From: Candidatus Limnocylindria bacterium
Lineage (GTDB): Bacteria; Chloroflexota; Limnocylindria; QHBO01
DNA length: 24,551 nucleotides
NCBI GenBank assembly: GCA_030146365.1
Contig: JASLBU010000140.1
Location: forward strand, 1 to 24,551
Reading direction: 5' to 3'
In this document: one piece after another, positions 7,640 to 15,683 of the stretch
Position numbering within the stretch: position 1 is the stretch's first letter
Layout: every line of letters begins with the position of its first letter
Notes under the pieces: model-generated
What the model was told of the DNA's origin: nothing
The model's input: only the letters and a program-made list of their open reading frames with translations
Databases searched by the model: none
Program-made: the position numbers and the translations under genes

Positions 7640-8698
7640 ATGACGGACTCGGCCAAGCACCAGCGCCCGCGACGAATCATGACCCGCACGCTCGGCTTCG
7701 GGCTGAGCGCGCTCATCGCCGCCGGGGCGCTGGCATGGACGCCGGCCGAGGCGACCGGCTGGAACCAGGGTTCGGCCGAGGCGACGCTGTGGCAGCTGCT
7801 CAACGGAGCGCGGGTGAACAACGGGCTTGCGCCGCTTCAGTCCCACGGCACGCTCGTGAGCCTGGCGCGGTGGCGGAGCTCCGACATGCTGGCCAAGAAC
7901 TACTTCAGCCACACCATCGCCGGCTGCGGCTGCCTGGTCTACCCGTACTACGACGGCAACGGGTTGAGCTACGACTGGGCAGGCGAGAACATCGGCTGGA
8001 ACTCGGGCCTCGACGACTCCTACTCCCCGGTCCGCGTCCACGAGAAGTTCATGACCTCGCCCAGCCACCGCGTGAACGTCCTCGATGGCCGATTCACCCA
8101 CGGCGGTGTCGGAGCCGCGGCAGCCGACAACCAGATGTTCCAGGGCTACGTGCAGAACACGCGGATGTACACCGAGCTGTTCATGCAGGCTCGTGCGGCT
8201 GCCCCGCCGCCGGCCCCGGCGCCGGCACCTGCCCCGCCCCCACCCCCGAGCAGTGGTGGCGGCTCTAGCGGAGGCTGGACCGCCCCCGCCGCACCGGCAC
8301 CGGCCCCTGCCGCACCCGCACCTGCCCCCGCCGCCCAGGCACCCGCCGCAAAGGCACCGGCCGCCCCGGCGCCGGCCGCTCCGCGTGCCCGGCCAAAGGC
8401 GAAGCCCAAGCCCATGGTCGTGGCCGTCGCCACCCCGAGCCGGCCGGTCTCGGCCGCGGGGATGGATGGCATTTCCGAGCGCGTGGCCGCCGCATCCCGG
8501 TCTGCCATGGCCGCGCGCATCACGATCGACGAGCTCATGGCGCGCGATGCGAGTCGGGCACCGGCCTCACTGACCGTTGCAAAGGCGCCGGCCGCCGTGA
8601 CCGCACGGGCCGACATGCAGGTCCGTGCCGCTTCGCAGCCGCCGGCCGACCTCGTGGAGTCCGTCGTGGGTGCCCTGCTCGGGTTCCTCTTCGGCTGA
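7640..8698 (+). CDS. Secreted CAP/SCP-domain protein with Ala/Pro-rich linker
   Basis: The 352-residue protein has a positively charged N-terminus and a hydrophobic signal segment (about 17-33), with probable cleavage after AEA near residue 38. A CAP domain (SCP/PR-1/YkwD type) follows, with TLWQLLNGARVNNGLAPLQ, the AGENIGWN segment and the SPSHRVNVLDGRFTHGGVG motif containing His143. From about residue 188 comes a low-complexity Ala/Pro stretch with a Gly/Ser patch, then a charged region and a short hydrophobic C-terminus (VVGALLGFLFG). The protein is probably exported; the linker could span the cell envelope and the tail could hold it at a membrane. Biochemical function of bacterial CAP proteins is mostly unknown. 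The start has GGAG 8 bases upstream; an alternative ATG lies 13 codons later. Confidence 0.88.
   Translation: MTDSAKHQRPRRIMTRTLGFGLSALIAAGALAWTPAEATGWNQGSAEATLWQLLNGARVNNGLAPLQSHGTLVSLARWRSSDMLAKNYFSHTIAGCGCLVYPYYDGNGLSYDWAGENIGWNSGLDDSYSPVRVHEKFMTSPSHRVNVLDGRFTHGGVGAAAADNQMFQGYVQNTRMYTELFMQARAAAPPPAPAPAPAPPPPPSSGGGSSGGWTAPAAPAPAPAAPAPAPAAQAPAAKAPAAPAPAAPRARPKAKPKPMVVAVATPSRPVSAAGMDGISERVAAASRSAMAARITIDELMARDASRAPASLTVAKAPAAVTARADMQVRAASQPPADLVESVVGALLGFLFG
8199..8400 (+). repeat. Ala/Pro low-complexity coding repeat
   Basis: This stretch encodes repeated PA, AP and PAPAPA units with an SSGGGSSGG patch. It forms the linker after the CAP domain. Such GC-rich repeats vary in length between strains and are prone to assembly error. 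Confidence 0.8.
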
Positions 8699-8717
8699 CC
8701 CGTAATCGTCGGGCTGA

Positions 8718-8745
8718 GACGGGCGGTCACCCGCGACCGCCCGTC
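8718..8745. terminator. Perfect hairpin after the CAP gene, terminator-like without U-tract
   Basis: GACGGGCGGTC at 8718-8728 pairs perfectly with 8735-8745 around a 6-base loop, 20 bases after the CAP stop codon. No T-run follows, so it may terminate inefficiently, need help from Rho, or mainly protect the mRNA end. Confidence 0.55.
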
Positions 8746-8791
8746 GGCCATGTCCGGGTCCGGACCGGCCGTCGGACCGTCCCGCACGACG

Positions 8792-8797
8792 TAGACT
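8792..8797 (+). promoter_or_regulatory. Putative -10 element (TAGACT), leaderless start of the ABC exporter operon
   Basis: TAGACT ends 7 bases before the ATG at 8805, so transcription would begin at or next to the A of the start codon. No Shine-Dalgarno precedes the ATG. Together these support a leaderless mRNA. Confidence 0.5.
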
Positions 8798-8804
8798 GCG
8801 GCGC

Positions 8805-9551
8805 ATGACCGGCATCCTCGAAGCCCGCGACCTGGTCAAGCGCTATCCGCTCGGCGAAGGTCACGTGGAGGCGCTGCGCGGTGTCACCTTCACCGTGGAG
8901 CGCGGCGAGTTCGTCGCGATCATGGGCACCTCGGGCTCGGGGAAGTCCACCCTCCTCCACCTGCTCGGCGGCCTGGACCTGCCGACGTCGGGTGAGGTCA
9001 TCATCGACGGCATCGGCATCTCCGGCCTGGCGGAGGAGGAGCGGACGCTGACCCGCCGGGCGAAGACGGGATTCGTGTTCCAGTTCTTCAACCTCATCCC
9101 GCTGCTCAGCGTGGCGGAGAACGTGGCGCTGCCCTTCCTCATCGCCGGCGAGCCGGCCACCCGTCACCGGGCACGGATCGACGAGCTGCTCGCCCTGGTC
9201 GGCCTCGCGGACAAGGCGCAGCATCGGCCGGATCAGCTGTCGGCGGGAGAGCAGCAGCGAGTTGCGCTTGCCCGGGCGTTGGCAACGGAGCCGGCGATCC
9301 TGCTGGCCGACGAGCCGACCGGCAACCTCGACTACACGACCGGCGCGGAGATCCTCGACCTGCTGTGGGACTCCGCCGAGCGGCTCAAGCAGACGATCGT
9401 GCTCGTCACCCACGACGCCCGGGCGGCCGCATACGCAGACCGCGTGCTGGTCGTGCGCGACGGAGCCATCCTGGACGACATCACGCTCGGCCGCCGCGCA
9501 GACCATGAGGCCCGCCGGCTGATCGCCCGGCTCGCCGAGCTGGGCCTCTAG
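8805..9551 (+). CDS. ABC transporter ATP-binding protein, MacB/LolD/FtsE type
   Basis: The 248-residue ATPase has Walker A GTSGSGKST (41-49), a Q-loop region VFQFFNLIPLLSVAENVALP, signature LSAGEQQR beginning at residue 145 (Glu replaces the second Gly of the common LSGGQ form), Walker B ILLADEP with Asp169-Glu170, the D-loop GNLD and switch His in VLVTHD. The LIPLLSVAENV segment is characteristic of the MacB/LolD group, which powers FtsX-type permeases. The permease gene follows after 6 bases. The pair would be an exporter or mechanotransmission complex at the cytoplasmic membrane; the substrate is unknown. Confidence 0.93.
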   Translation: MTGILEARDLVKRYPLGEGHVEALRGVTFTVERGEFVAIMGTSGSGKSTLLHLLGGLDLPTSGEVIIDGIGISGLAEEERTLTRRAKTGFVFQFFNLIPLLSVAENVALPFLIAGEPATRHRARIDELLALVGLADKAQHRPDQLSAGEQQRVALARALATEPAILLADEPTGNLDYTTGAEILDLLWDSAERLKQTIVLVTHDARAAAYADRVLVVRDGAILDDITLGRRADHEARRLIARLAELGL

Positions 9552-9557
9552 GAACCG

Positions 9558-12098
9558 ATGCGGCTCGGCGCAATCGCCTGGCGGAGCCTGCTCGCGCGCC
9601 CGCTGCGGACCGCGCTGGCCACGGTGGGGGTGGCGCTCGGCGTGGCCGTGCTGACGGCCACGATCGTCACCGGCTCGTCGTCGCAGCAGGCCTTGCGCAG
9701 CGCGACAGCCGACCTGCTCGGCAGCGCCGATGTTCGCCTGCGGGCGTTCGAGGACGCCGGCTTCCAGCCTCGGACCCTCCAGGAGCTGCGGTCCATGCCG
9801 GAGGTCGCCGTCGCCGCACCGGTCTCCGAGCGCCAGCTTCTGGTGTCGACCGCCCCCGGCACGGGGGAGCAGGTGTTCACCCTGCTCGTGGTGGGCATCG
9901 ACCCGGACGTGGATGCTGAGATCCGCCAGCCGCGCGTCGATTCCGGCGTTGCGCTGGACGCGACGGCCACGACCGAGGCACTGGTGCCGGGTTCGTGGGC
10001 ACGCCGCAACGGCCTCGATGTCGGTGACGAGCTGCTGCTGGGGGGGCGGCGCGAGGGCATGGGACCGCTGCGGATCGTCGGCCTGCTGGAGGACACCGGT
10101 ATCGCCGCGCTCAACGGCGGGGATGTGCTGCTGATGGCGCGCGGCACGCTGGACGAGGCGTTCGAGGTGCCGGCCCCGATCCGATCCATCGACCTCGACC
10201 TCCTCGGAGACGACGTGGATGCGGCCCTGGCGGCCGTCCTCGCGACCCTCGACGAGCCGTACGTGCTGGAAACCCCGGATGCGGCGGCCGCCCGCCTGGG
10301 ATCAGCGCAGGCAAGCTTCGTGGGGGTCGCCTTCTTGTTCGGGCTGGTGTCACTCGTGGTGGCCGCGTTCCTTGTCGGCAACACGATGGCGATGACGGTC
10401 TCGGAGCGCACCCGCGAGCTCGGGCTGCTGCGCGCCGCCGGCACGACCTCGCGGCAGGTGCTCGGCATCGTGATTCGCCAGGCGGCCGCGCTCGGCGTGG
10501 TGGGCAGCGTGCTCGGCGTGGCGTTCGGGATCGTGCTGGCGGGAGCCATCACCGGCTTCCTGGCCTCGACTCGCGCCGTGCTCGTGTCCGGCCTCTCGCT
10601 TCCCCTCGGCGGACTCGTCGTCGCCTTCCTCGTGGGCATCGGGATCACCATGGCGGGGGCCTTGGTCCCGGCCGTGCGCGCCGCGCGCCTCGCGCCACTC
10701 CAGGCACTGCGTCCAGCCCAAGGCACCGGCAGAGCCGGACTCGCGGATCGGCTGAGGCCGATCGTCATCGGCGAGCTGGCCGTGGTGCTCGTCGGCTTGG
10801 TGGCGACGGTCGTCATGGGCGTCGACACGCCGGTGCTGCCGCTCGTCCTCGCGCTGGGTCTGCTCGTGGGGGGCGCGGTGGCGGCCACATTCGTCCTCGA
10901 GCCGCTCGGCCACATCGTCGGCCGCCCGTTCGAGTGGTTCTTCGGCGCGCAGGGCATGCTCGGCCGGGCGAATCTCGGACGAGACCGCGCGCGAACCGGC
11001 CTCACCGTCGGCGCCATGATGATCGCGCTGGCGGCCGTCGTGGCGCTCGGCACGGTGGCCGAGTCAGCGCGGGCGGGCACCGAGCGCTGGGTCGCCTCGA
11101 TCCTGCCCGGCGGTCACGCCATCCGCGCGGGCATCCCGCTCGAGATCGAGACGTTCCGGCCGACCATCGACGCGACCCCTGGGCTGCAGGTGGCCAGTCC
11201 GGTGTACGAGATCCCGGTCGCCCGCGCCGACGGCGGGACCCAGGTCGAGACTGCACTGGCCGGCATCGACCCCAGCGTCTTTCAGGACCAGGGCGCGCTC
11301 CTCGTCTCGGGCGTGGATCGAGCCGATGCCTTTGCGGCCCTCCGCCAGGGTGGCGCCGTGCTCGTGCCGCGCGCCCTCGCCGCGCAGGAGGACATCGAGG
11401 TCGGAGATTCCCTCGCGCTCGGCGCGCCGGGCACGGAGCCCCAGGACTTCATCGTCGCAGGGCTGCTGGATTACACGCTCCCGGCGCGGACCGCGGAGGG
11501 CGCGCTGATGATCAGCGCGGCGGACGCCAGGGATCGCTTCGGTGCCACCTCGGCGGCGCTGTGGGTCATGGTGCCCTCGCCGGACACGCCCGCGACGGCG
11601 TTCACCCAGGCGGTGCGTCAGACTGCCGCGTCGCTGGCGGCCCAGCCGCTCACCGCACGCGACCTGGCGGGCGAGCTCAGCCGTTCGCTCGACACGCTGA
11701 TCGGGCTCTTCGACGTCCTCGCGCTGATCGCCGTGGTGATCGGTGCCCTGGGCATCGTGAACACGCTCGGCATCGGTATCAGCGAGCGCGTGCGCGAGAT
11801 CGCGATCCTTCGCTCGCACGGCATGACCGTCGGGCAGGTGCAGTCGATGGTCGTCACGGAGGCGGCGATCATGGGAGCGGTGGCCGGGGTGCTCGCCATC
11901 GTGACCGGGATCATCGTTGCCGCCACGCTGGTCGGCAGCGGGGCGTCATCCGAGTTGGCCGCCGGGGTGAGACTCCCATGGGCCCTGCTGCTGGCCGTGC
12001 TGCTGGTCGGCACCGGTGTCGCGGCACTGGCGGGCCTCTATCCCGCGCGGGTGGCGGCGTCGCTGCCGATCGTCCGGAGCCTCAAGCACTTCGAGTAG
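9558..12098 (+). CDS. FtsX/MacB-family ABC transporter permease, two-repeat form
   Basis: The 846-residue membrane protein starts MRLGAIAWRSLLARPLRTAL, a short cytoplasmic helix and first membrane segment typical of this family. A large extracytoplasmic domain follows, then an FtsX domain (VSLVVAAFLVGNTMAMTVSE, with TRELGLLRAAGTTSRQV), a second first-segment-like unit near residue 475 (LGRANLGRDRARTGLTVGAM), a second extracytoplasmic domain and a second FtsX domain with the related coupling motif REIAILRSHGMTVGQV. This duplicated layout with roughly ten membrane segments resembles the actinobacterial/Chloroflexi exporters sometimes called DUF214 proteins; one polypeptide may supply both halves of the channel. 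It forms an operon with the ATPase upstream and the PCC-domain gene downstream. Confidence 0.92.
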   Translation: MRLGAIAWRSLLARPLRTALATVGVALGVAVLTATIVTGSSSQQALRSATADLLGSADVRLRAFEDAGFQPRTLQELRSMPEVAVAAPVSERQLLVSTAPGTGEQVFTLLVVGIDPDVDAEIRQPRVDSGVALDATATTEALVPGSWARRNGLDVGDELLLGGRREGMGPLRIVGLLEDTGIAALNGGDVLLMARGTLDEAFEVPAPIRSIDLDLLGDDVDAALAAVLATLDEPYVLETPDAAAARLGSAQASFVGVAFLFGLVSLVVAAFLVGNTMAMTVSERTRELGLLRAAGTTSRQVLGIVIRQAAALGVVGSVLGVAFGIVLAGAITGFLASTRAVLVSGLSLPLGGLVVAFLVGIGITMAGALVPAVRAARLAPLQALRPAQGTGRAGLADRLRPIVIGELAVVLVGLVATVVMGVDTPVLPLVLALGLLVGGAVAATFVLEPLGHIVGRPFEWFFGAQGMLGRANLGRDRARTGLTVGAMMIALAAVVALGTVAESARAGTERWVASILPGGHAIRAGIPLEIETFRPTIDATPGLQVASPVYEIPVARADGGTQVETALAGIDPSVFQDQGALLVSGVDRADAFAALRQGGAVLVPRALAAQEDIEVGDSLALGAPGTEPQDFIVAGLLDYTLPARTAEGALMISAADARDRFGATSAALWVMVPSPDTPATAFTQAVRQTAASLAAQPLTARDLAGELSRSLDTLIGLFDVLALIAVVIGALGIVNTLGIGISERVREIAILRSHGMTVGQVQSMVVTEAAIMGAVAGVLAIVTGIIVAATLVGSGASSELAAGVRLPWALLLAVLLVGTGVAALAGLYPARVAASLPIVRSLKHFE

Positions 12099-12106
12099 GA
12101 GGACCG

Positions 12107-12535
12107 ATGCCCACCAGGTTCTGGGAAGCGAAGGCCGGCCGCGCGTTCGTCGGGCGGCTGGCCGCCGGAAGCGATCTCGTGGACGAGATCGAGCGGCACT
12201 GCGCCGAGCAGGGAGTCACCGCGGCGCAGGTGACCGTCGTCGGCGCCGTGCGGCGCGCCCGCTATGCCTACTACGAGCAGGACGACCACCGGTATCGCGA
12301 ACTGGAGAGCGACCACCATCACGAGATCGTCGGCTTCACCGGCAACATCTCGCTGCGCGAGGACCGCCCGTTCCTCCATGCGCACGCCACCTTCGCCGAT
12401 GCGGCAGGCGCGACGGTGGGCGGGCACCTCCTGCGTGGCATCGAAGTATTCGCCGCCGAGGTCATGATCCGCGAGCTCGCGGGGGTGGCGCTGGTCCGGA
12501 TGCCCGACGAGGAGACCGGCCTCGCCCTGTGGTGA
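12107..12535 (+). CDS. PCC/DUF296 (PD1-like) domain protein
   Basis: The 142-residue protein matches the PCC fold found in plant AT-hook proteins and bacterial DUF296 proteins. The family's conserved histidines are visible: His91 and His93 in PFLHAHATFAD and His107 in VGGHLLRG, which form a probable metal site in the trimer. The N-terminal part (GSDLVDEIERHCAEQGVTAAQVTVVGAV) also fits. There is no AT-hook, so DNA binding is not indicated. A strong AGGAGGA lies at 12097-12103, partly overlapping the stop of the permease gene, and the gene starts 8 bases after that stop, so it belongs to the exporter operon. The biochemical role of stand-alone bacterial PCC proteins is poorly known. Confidence 0.87.
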   Translation: MPTRFWEAKAGRAFVGRLAAGSDLVDEIERHCAEQGVTAAQVTVVGAVRRARYAYYEQDDHRYRELESDHHHEIVGFTGNISLREDRPFLHAHATFADAAGATVGGHLLRGIEVFAAEVMIRELAGVALVRMPDEETGLALW

Positions 12536-12544
12536 CGGCCACGA

Positions 12545-13294
12545 TCACTGGTCGGCGGCGAGTGCACGCAGGACGGCCTGCGCGCTGGTGCGGGGGATTG
12601 GTATTCGCGCCGATGCGTTCACCCACACCGTAGCGGGGGCCGGGTCGTCTGTGGCGGCAGGCTGCGGGTCCGACAGCACGTAGACCGCCCCAAGCCGAAG
12701 GAAACGCTCGTAGAAGGGGCGCGTTCCGCCCATGCCGCGGTCCACGAAGAACGCCTCGTCCTTCGCGTCCGCGTGCGCGCGAAGGAGCTTCGCCGCGGCC
12801 GCCACGTCGACGTCGCCCGCAATTACGTCGCCCGCACGTACGTCGCCAACCGACAAGAGGAGGGCATTCGGGACGCTCGGCGGCAGCTGGCGGAGCTTCG
12901 CGAGGATGGACGCCGCGGCACCGGCCACGTCCGCCCGTCGGCGCAGCCGCGTCACCTCCAGGTTGAGCCGGTGCGTTGCCCGGTGGGTGAGGGTGAAGTC
13001 AGGCCCGCCGCGCTGGGACCCGTACGCCTCGAAGCCGAGCTCGATCCCACGGTCGGCGAGCAGCAGTCGGGCGACCCGCAGCTCCGCGCGAAGGTCCAGC
13101 AGTGCCTCGTCGTCGCGTGCCGCGCGAACCTTCTTGCGGATCTTGTCTCGGTGCTGCTCGGTGAATGTGCGGAACCGGGGGAGTGATGTGAGCCAGCCCG
13201 CCACCTCGGCGCCCATCGCGCTGTCCCGGTCCCCGTCGAACAGGTATGCGGTCAACTGCTCGATGGAGTGTCGGCTGCCGATCCGATGGGACAT
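12545..13294 (-). CDS. Uncharacterised protein with PD...ExT nuclease-like signature
   Basis: The 249-residue protein starts MSHRIGSRHSIEQL and has a charged helix with Glu71 (LRAELRVARLLLADRGIELG). Then comes GGPDF with Asp99, a turn, and LNLEVTRLR with Glu113 and Thr115. Helix-E, then D, then ExK is the layout of the PD-(D/E)XK nuclease fold; here Thr occupies the Lys position, with Arg next to it. The C-terminal half has a hydrophobic strand (PNALLLSVGDV) and RPFYERFLRLGAVYVLSDP. I chose the ATG at 13292-13294; the open frame runs further to 13684 but there it lies antisense to the GGDEF gene. It ends 9 bases from the convergent PCC gene. The nuclease relation is my inference from motif order only. 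Confidence 0.72.
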   Translation of the reverse strand: MSHRIGSRHSIEQLTAYLFDGDRDSAMGAEVAGWLTSLPRFRTFTEQHRDKIRKKVRAARDDEALLDLRAELRVARLLLADRGIELGFEAYGSQRGGPDFTLTHRATHRLNLEVTRLRRRADVAGAAASILAKLRQLPPSVPNALLLSVGDVRAGDVIAGDVDVAAAAKLLRAHADAKDEAFFVDRGMGGTRPFYERFLRLGAVYVLSDPQPAATDDPAPATVWVNASARIPIPRTSAQAVLRALAADQ

Positions 13295-13303
13295 GACCGC
13301 GGA

Positions 13304-13309
13304 AGGGTA
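13304..13309 (-). promoter_or_regulatory. Putative -10 element (TACCCT) of the PD...ExT gene
   Basis: On the minus strand TACCCT lies 9 bases before the ATG at 13294, and no Shine-Dalgarno is visible. It would give a leader of only one or two bases. Confidence 0.38.
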
Positions 13310-13397
13310 GGCACGGGGGCGGTGAGCAGCAAGCGGTGGTCCCATCGGAGCTTCAGTCGCGTACGTTCGTCCTGTCCGGCGAGGATCGACGTCCGAA

Positions 13398-13403
13398 TAC
13401 CCT
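13398..13403 (+). promoter_or_regulatory. Putative -10 element (TACCCT) of the GGDEF/HD-GYP gene
   Basis: TACCCT lies 6 bases before the ATG at 13410 without a ribosome-binding site between them, again suggesting a leaderless mRNA. The 115-base gap to the divergent gene holds both promoters. Confidence 0.42.
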
Positions 13404-13409
13404 GCCGGC

Positions 13410-14957
13410 ATGCCACAAAGTGAGCGCCGCGTTCTTGGCTGGGCGGTCGTCGGACTGCTGAGCTCCTCCCTTGCGGTCGGCCTCGCGTTCGGGCCGGCCG
13501 CCGCCTCCCTGCACGCTGTGGCGGCCGGCTTCGCGGTGTGGGCGGGGAGGGCCGCGCACGCCGCCGGGATTCGCCAGCGTGTCGCCGCACTGACCGCGGC
13601 GACCGCGGGGATCGTCGAGGCACGCGACCGGCAGATGCCTGAGGCTGCGACCTTCGGGCCACTCGCCTCGGTCGCGACGGGCATCGGCGGGCTTCAGGAG
13701 CGCCTGGCGACGGCCGTGGAGGCTGCGACCACCGACCGGCTCACTCACGTGGCGAACCGTCCGATGCTGCTCGCGACCCTCTACGAGGAGGTGGAGCGGG
13801 CGGCCCGATACGGACGTCCGCTGACCGTGGCCTTCATCGACCTGGACCTTTTCAAGCCGATCAACGACACCTACGGTCACGAGGCGGGAGACGTCGTCCT
13901 CGCTGGCGTGGCGGCGGTGCTGCGCCAGAGCATCCGCCGCAGCGACGTCGTCGGGCGCTATGGCGGCGAGGAGTTCGTCATCGTCTTTCCGGAGACCACC
14001 GTGGACGAGGCGACCGCCGTGGCGGAGAAGCTGCGCATCCTCGTCTCGAAGCAGCGCTTCACCGTGGGAGCGGACGAGGGCATCGCGGTCACCGTGTCCA
14101 TCGGCCTCGCGGGCGGACATGGCCAGCCGCTGCGCGTGGACGACCTGCTGCGGGATGCCGATGCCGCCATGTACGCCGCTAAATCGCTCGGACGCAACCA
14201 GACCTACGTCTTCGCCGAGGTCGACGACGATAGCGCACGCATCCCTCGTGCCCCGATATCGAAGGCGGCGCGAGCAGCCGCCGTGGAGGTCGCCGAGCGG
14301 GGGCGCCAGGCGGCGGAGGCCGCGCTGGCGTCGGTGATCATGCCGCTGCCCCATTATCGCGGCCGCCCGTCGTCGCTCATCGCGACAATCGCCATCGAGC
14401 TCGCACGCAGGCTGGAGCTGCCAGACGCCGAGGTGGAGCGAGTCCGCGTCGCGTCGCTCCTCCACGACATCGGCAAAGTGGGCGTTCCGGACGAGATTCT
14501 CGAGAAGCCCGGACCGCTGTCCCCGGACGAGTGGCAATCGGTGGTGCAGCATCCGCGCATCGGCCAGGAGATCCTCAACCGGGTCGCCGCCGTGAAGGAC
14601 GCGGCAGCCATCATCCTGCACCACCACGAGCGATTCTCGGGTCACGGGTATCCGCACGGCCTGCGCGGCTCGGACATTCCGCTGGGCGCCCGCATCGTCG
14701 CGATCGCCGATGCGTATGAGGCGATGCTGAGCGACCGCCCCTACCGTGATGCCATCGGGCACGAAGCCGCCGTGGCGGAGCTGCGGGCGCAGGCAGGGAC
14801 GCAGTTCGATCCCGACCTGGTCGAGGTGTTCTGCACGATGTTCGCGGAGAATCCTCCGGTGGCAGACCCGAGTGTGCTCATCACTCCGGTGACCCGCAAC
14901 GGCAATACCGCCCGCGCCCATCCTTCGCCGATACGTCGGTCGGCGAGCGCGGGCTGA
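13410..14957 (+). CDS. Membrane GGDEF and HD-GYP domain protein (c-di-GMP turnover)
   Basis: The 515-residue protein has two hydrophobic segments (about 9-45), a coiled region, a GGDEF domain (about 110-275) and an HD-GYP domain (about 310-490). The cyclase part looks active: FIDLDLFKPIND metal/substrate residues, active site Gly185-Gly-Glu-Glu-Phe189, and an inhibitory I-site RRSD at 176-179, exactly five residues upstream. The HD-GYP part has His352-Asp353 (LLHDIGK), the VQHPRIG His, His405-His406-Glu407 (HHE), GHGYP and IADAYEAM, but the first ligand His, normally in a GHSxR motif, is replaced by Arg319 in RGRPSS. It may therefore make c-di-GMP but degrade it poorly. A conserved-looking hypothetical gene follows after 5 bases. 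Confidence 0.92.
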   Translation: MPQSERRVLGWAVVGLLSSSLAVGLAFGPAAASLHAVAAGFAVWAGRAAHAAGIRQRVAALTAATAGIVEARDRQMPEAATFGPLASVATGIGGLQERLATAVEAATTDRLTHVANRPMLLATLYEEVERAARYGRPLTVAFIDLDLFKPINDTYGHEAGDVVLAGVAAVLRQSIRRSDVVGRYGGEEFVIVFPETTVDEATAVAEKLRILVSKQRFTVGADEGIAVTVSIGLAGGHGQPLRVDDLLRDADAAMYAAKSLGRNQTYVFAEVDDDSARIPRAPISKAARAAAVEVAERGRQAAEAALASVIMPLPHYRGRPSSLIATIAIELARRLELPDAEVERVRVASLLHDIGKVGVPDEILEKPGPLSPDEWQSVVQHPRIGQEILNRVAAVKDAAAIILHHHERFSGHGYPHGLRGSDIPLGARIVAIADAYEAMLSDRPYRDAIGHEAAVAELRAQAGTQFDPDLVEVFCTMFAENPPVADPSVLITPVTRNGNTARAHPSPIRRSASAG

Positions 14958-14962
14958 AGCCC

Positions 14963-15643
14963 GTGGTCGACCGCGGGTTCGCTGGCCTTCGCGACTGGCT
15001 CGCCGGCGACGCTGCGCCAGAACGAGTGGAGCCGGCCGCCCCGGACGCCGGCGAGCCGCGCGGTGCACGGGAAATCGAGTTCGCGGCGTACACGGAGGAC
15101 TGCCGGCTCTTCGGGTTTCTCCAGCTCGCCGATGAACGCCTCTCCGATGCGCTGAACGAGCGCGACGAGCTGCATCTCGAGTCCGTCCTGCTCGTGGCGC
15201 TCGAGGACAACCGGGCCGTCGAGATGCGGGAGCTGACGGTCGCACGCGACGAGCTCATCGCCGTACGGGCCTCGGGCCCCCGCGGCAACGCGGCTCGGCG
15301 GATCCGCACCCGCCCGTCGCCCGTGGCCGTGAAGGCCGGTCCCTACGTCGCACGGGGGTACGTTCACGGTCCGCCGGGCGGTGATCCGCTGCGGCGATTC
15401 CGGACGCAGCGACCCATGGTCCCCCTGACGGAGGCATGGATCGAATACGACGCCGGAGGCAGTGCCCACCGAGCCCGCGTTGGGCCGCTCGTGGTGAATG
15501 CCGCGTTCGTGGACTGGGTCGAGCGCGTGAACGAGACGGAGGTGCGGGTCGACCTGCCGGTCGAGATGCGGCTCGACCCCCGCGCCAAGGACATGACCGG
15601 CAACGTCCGCATCGTCGGCCCGGCCGATCCCGAGGACGGTTGA
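14963..15643 (+). CDS. Hypothetical protein, 226 residues, paired with the GGDEF gene
   Basis: The GTG start at 14963 lies 5 bases after the stop of the GGDEF/HD-GYP gene, so the two are probably co-translated. The protein has an acidic N-terminal stretch and then a domain with CRLFGFLQLADERLSDALNE, LLVALEDNRAVEMRELTVAR and RGNAARRIRTRPSPVAV, followed by PMVPLTEAWIEYDAGG and GPLVVNAAFVDWVERV. The pattern of alternating strands suggests a compact soluble beta-rich fold. There is no signal peptide or membrane segment. I do not recognise a named family. Its position suggests a link to c-di-GMP signalling or to what the upstream membrane protein senses, but no PilZ motif (RxxxR...DxSxxG) is visible. 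Confidence 0.75.
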   Translation: MVDRGFAGLRDWLAGDAAPERVEPAAPDAGEPRGAREIEFAAYTEDCRLFGFLQLADERLSDALNERDELHLESVLLVALEDNRAVEMRELTVARDELIAVRASGPRGNAARRIRTRPSPVAVKAGPYVARGYVHGPPGGDPLRRFRTQRPMVPLTEAWIEYDAGGSAHRARVGPLVVNAAFVDWVERVNETEVRVDLPVEMRLDPRAKDMTGNVRIVGPADPEDG

Positions 15644-15683
15644 GGACCGGAGCCCGACTGAGGTGGTGGCGCTGCGCCGGGCG

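Noticed and set aside
9548..11080. Minus-strand open frame of 510 codons, Ser/Thr/Pro-rich
   Set aside because: It is a shadow of the FtsX-type permease on the opposite strand; the composition is that of an antisense reading.
13295..13684. N-terminal extension of the PD...ExT gene
   Set aside because: It is antisense to the start of the GGDEF gene and low in informative sequence. The ATG at 13294 has a -10 hexamer upstream.
13353..15245. Minus-strand open frame of 630 codons
   Set aside because: It is antisense to the GGDEF/HD-GYP gene, whose motifs are unmistakable. The translation has no recognisable domain.
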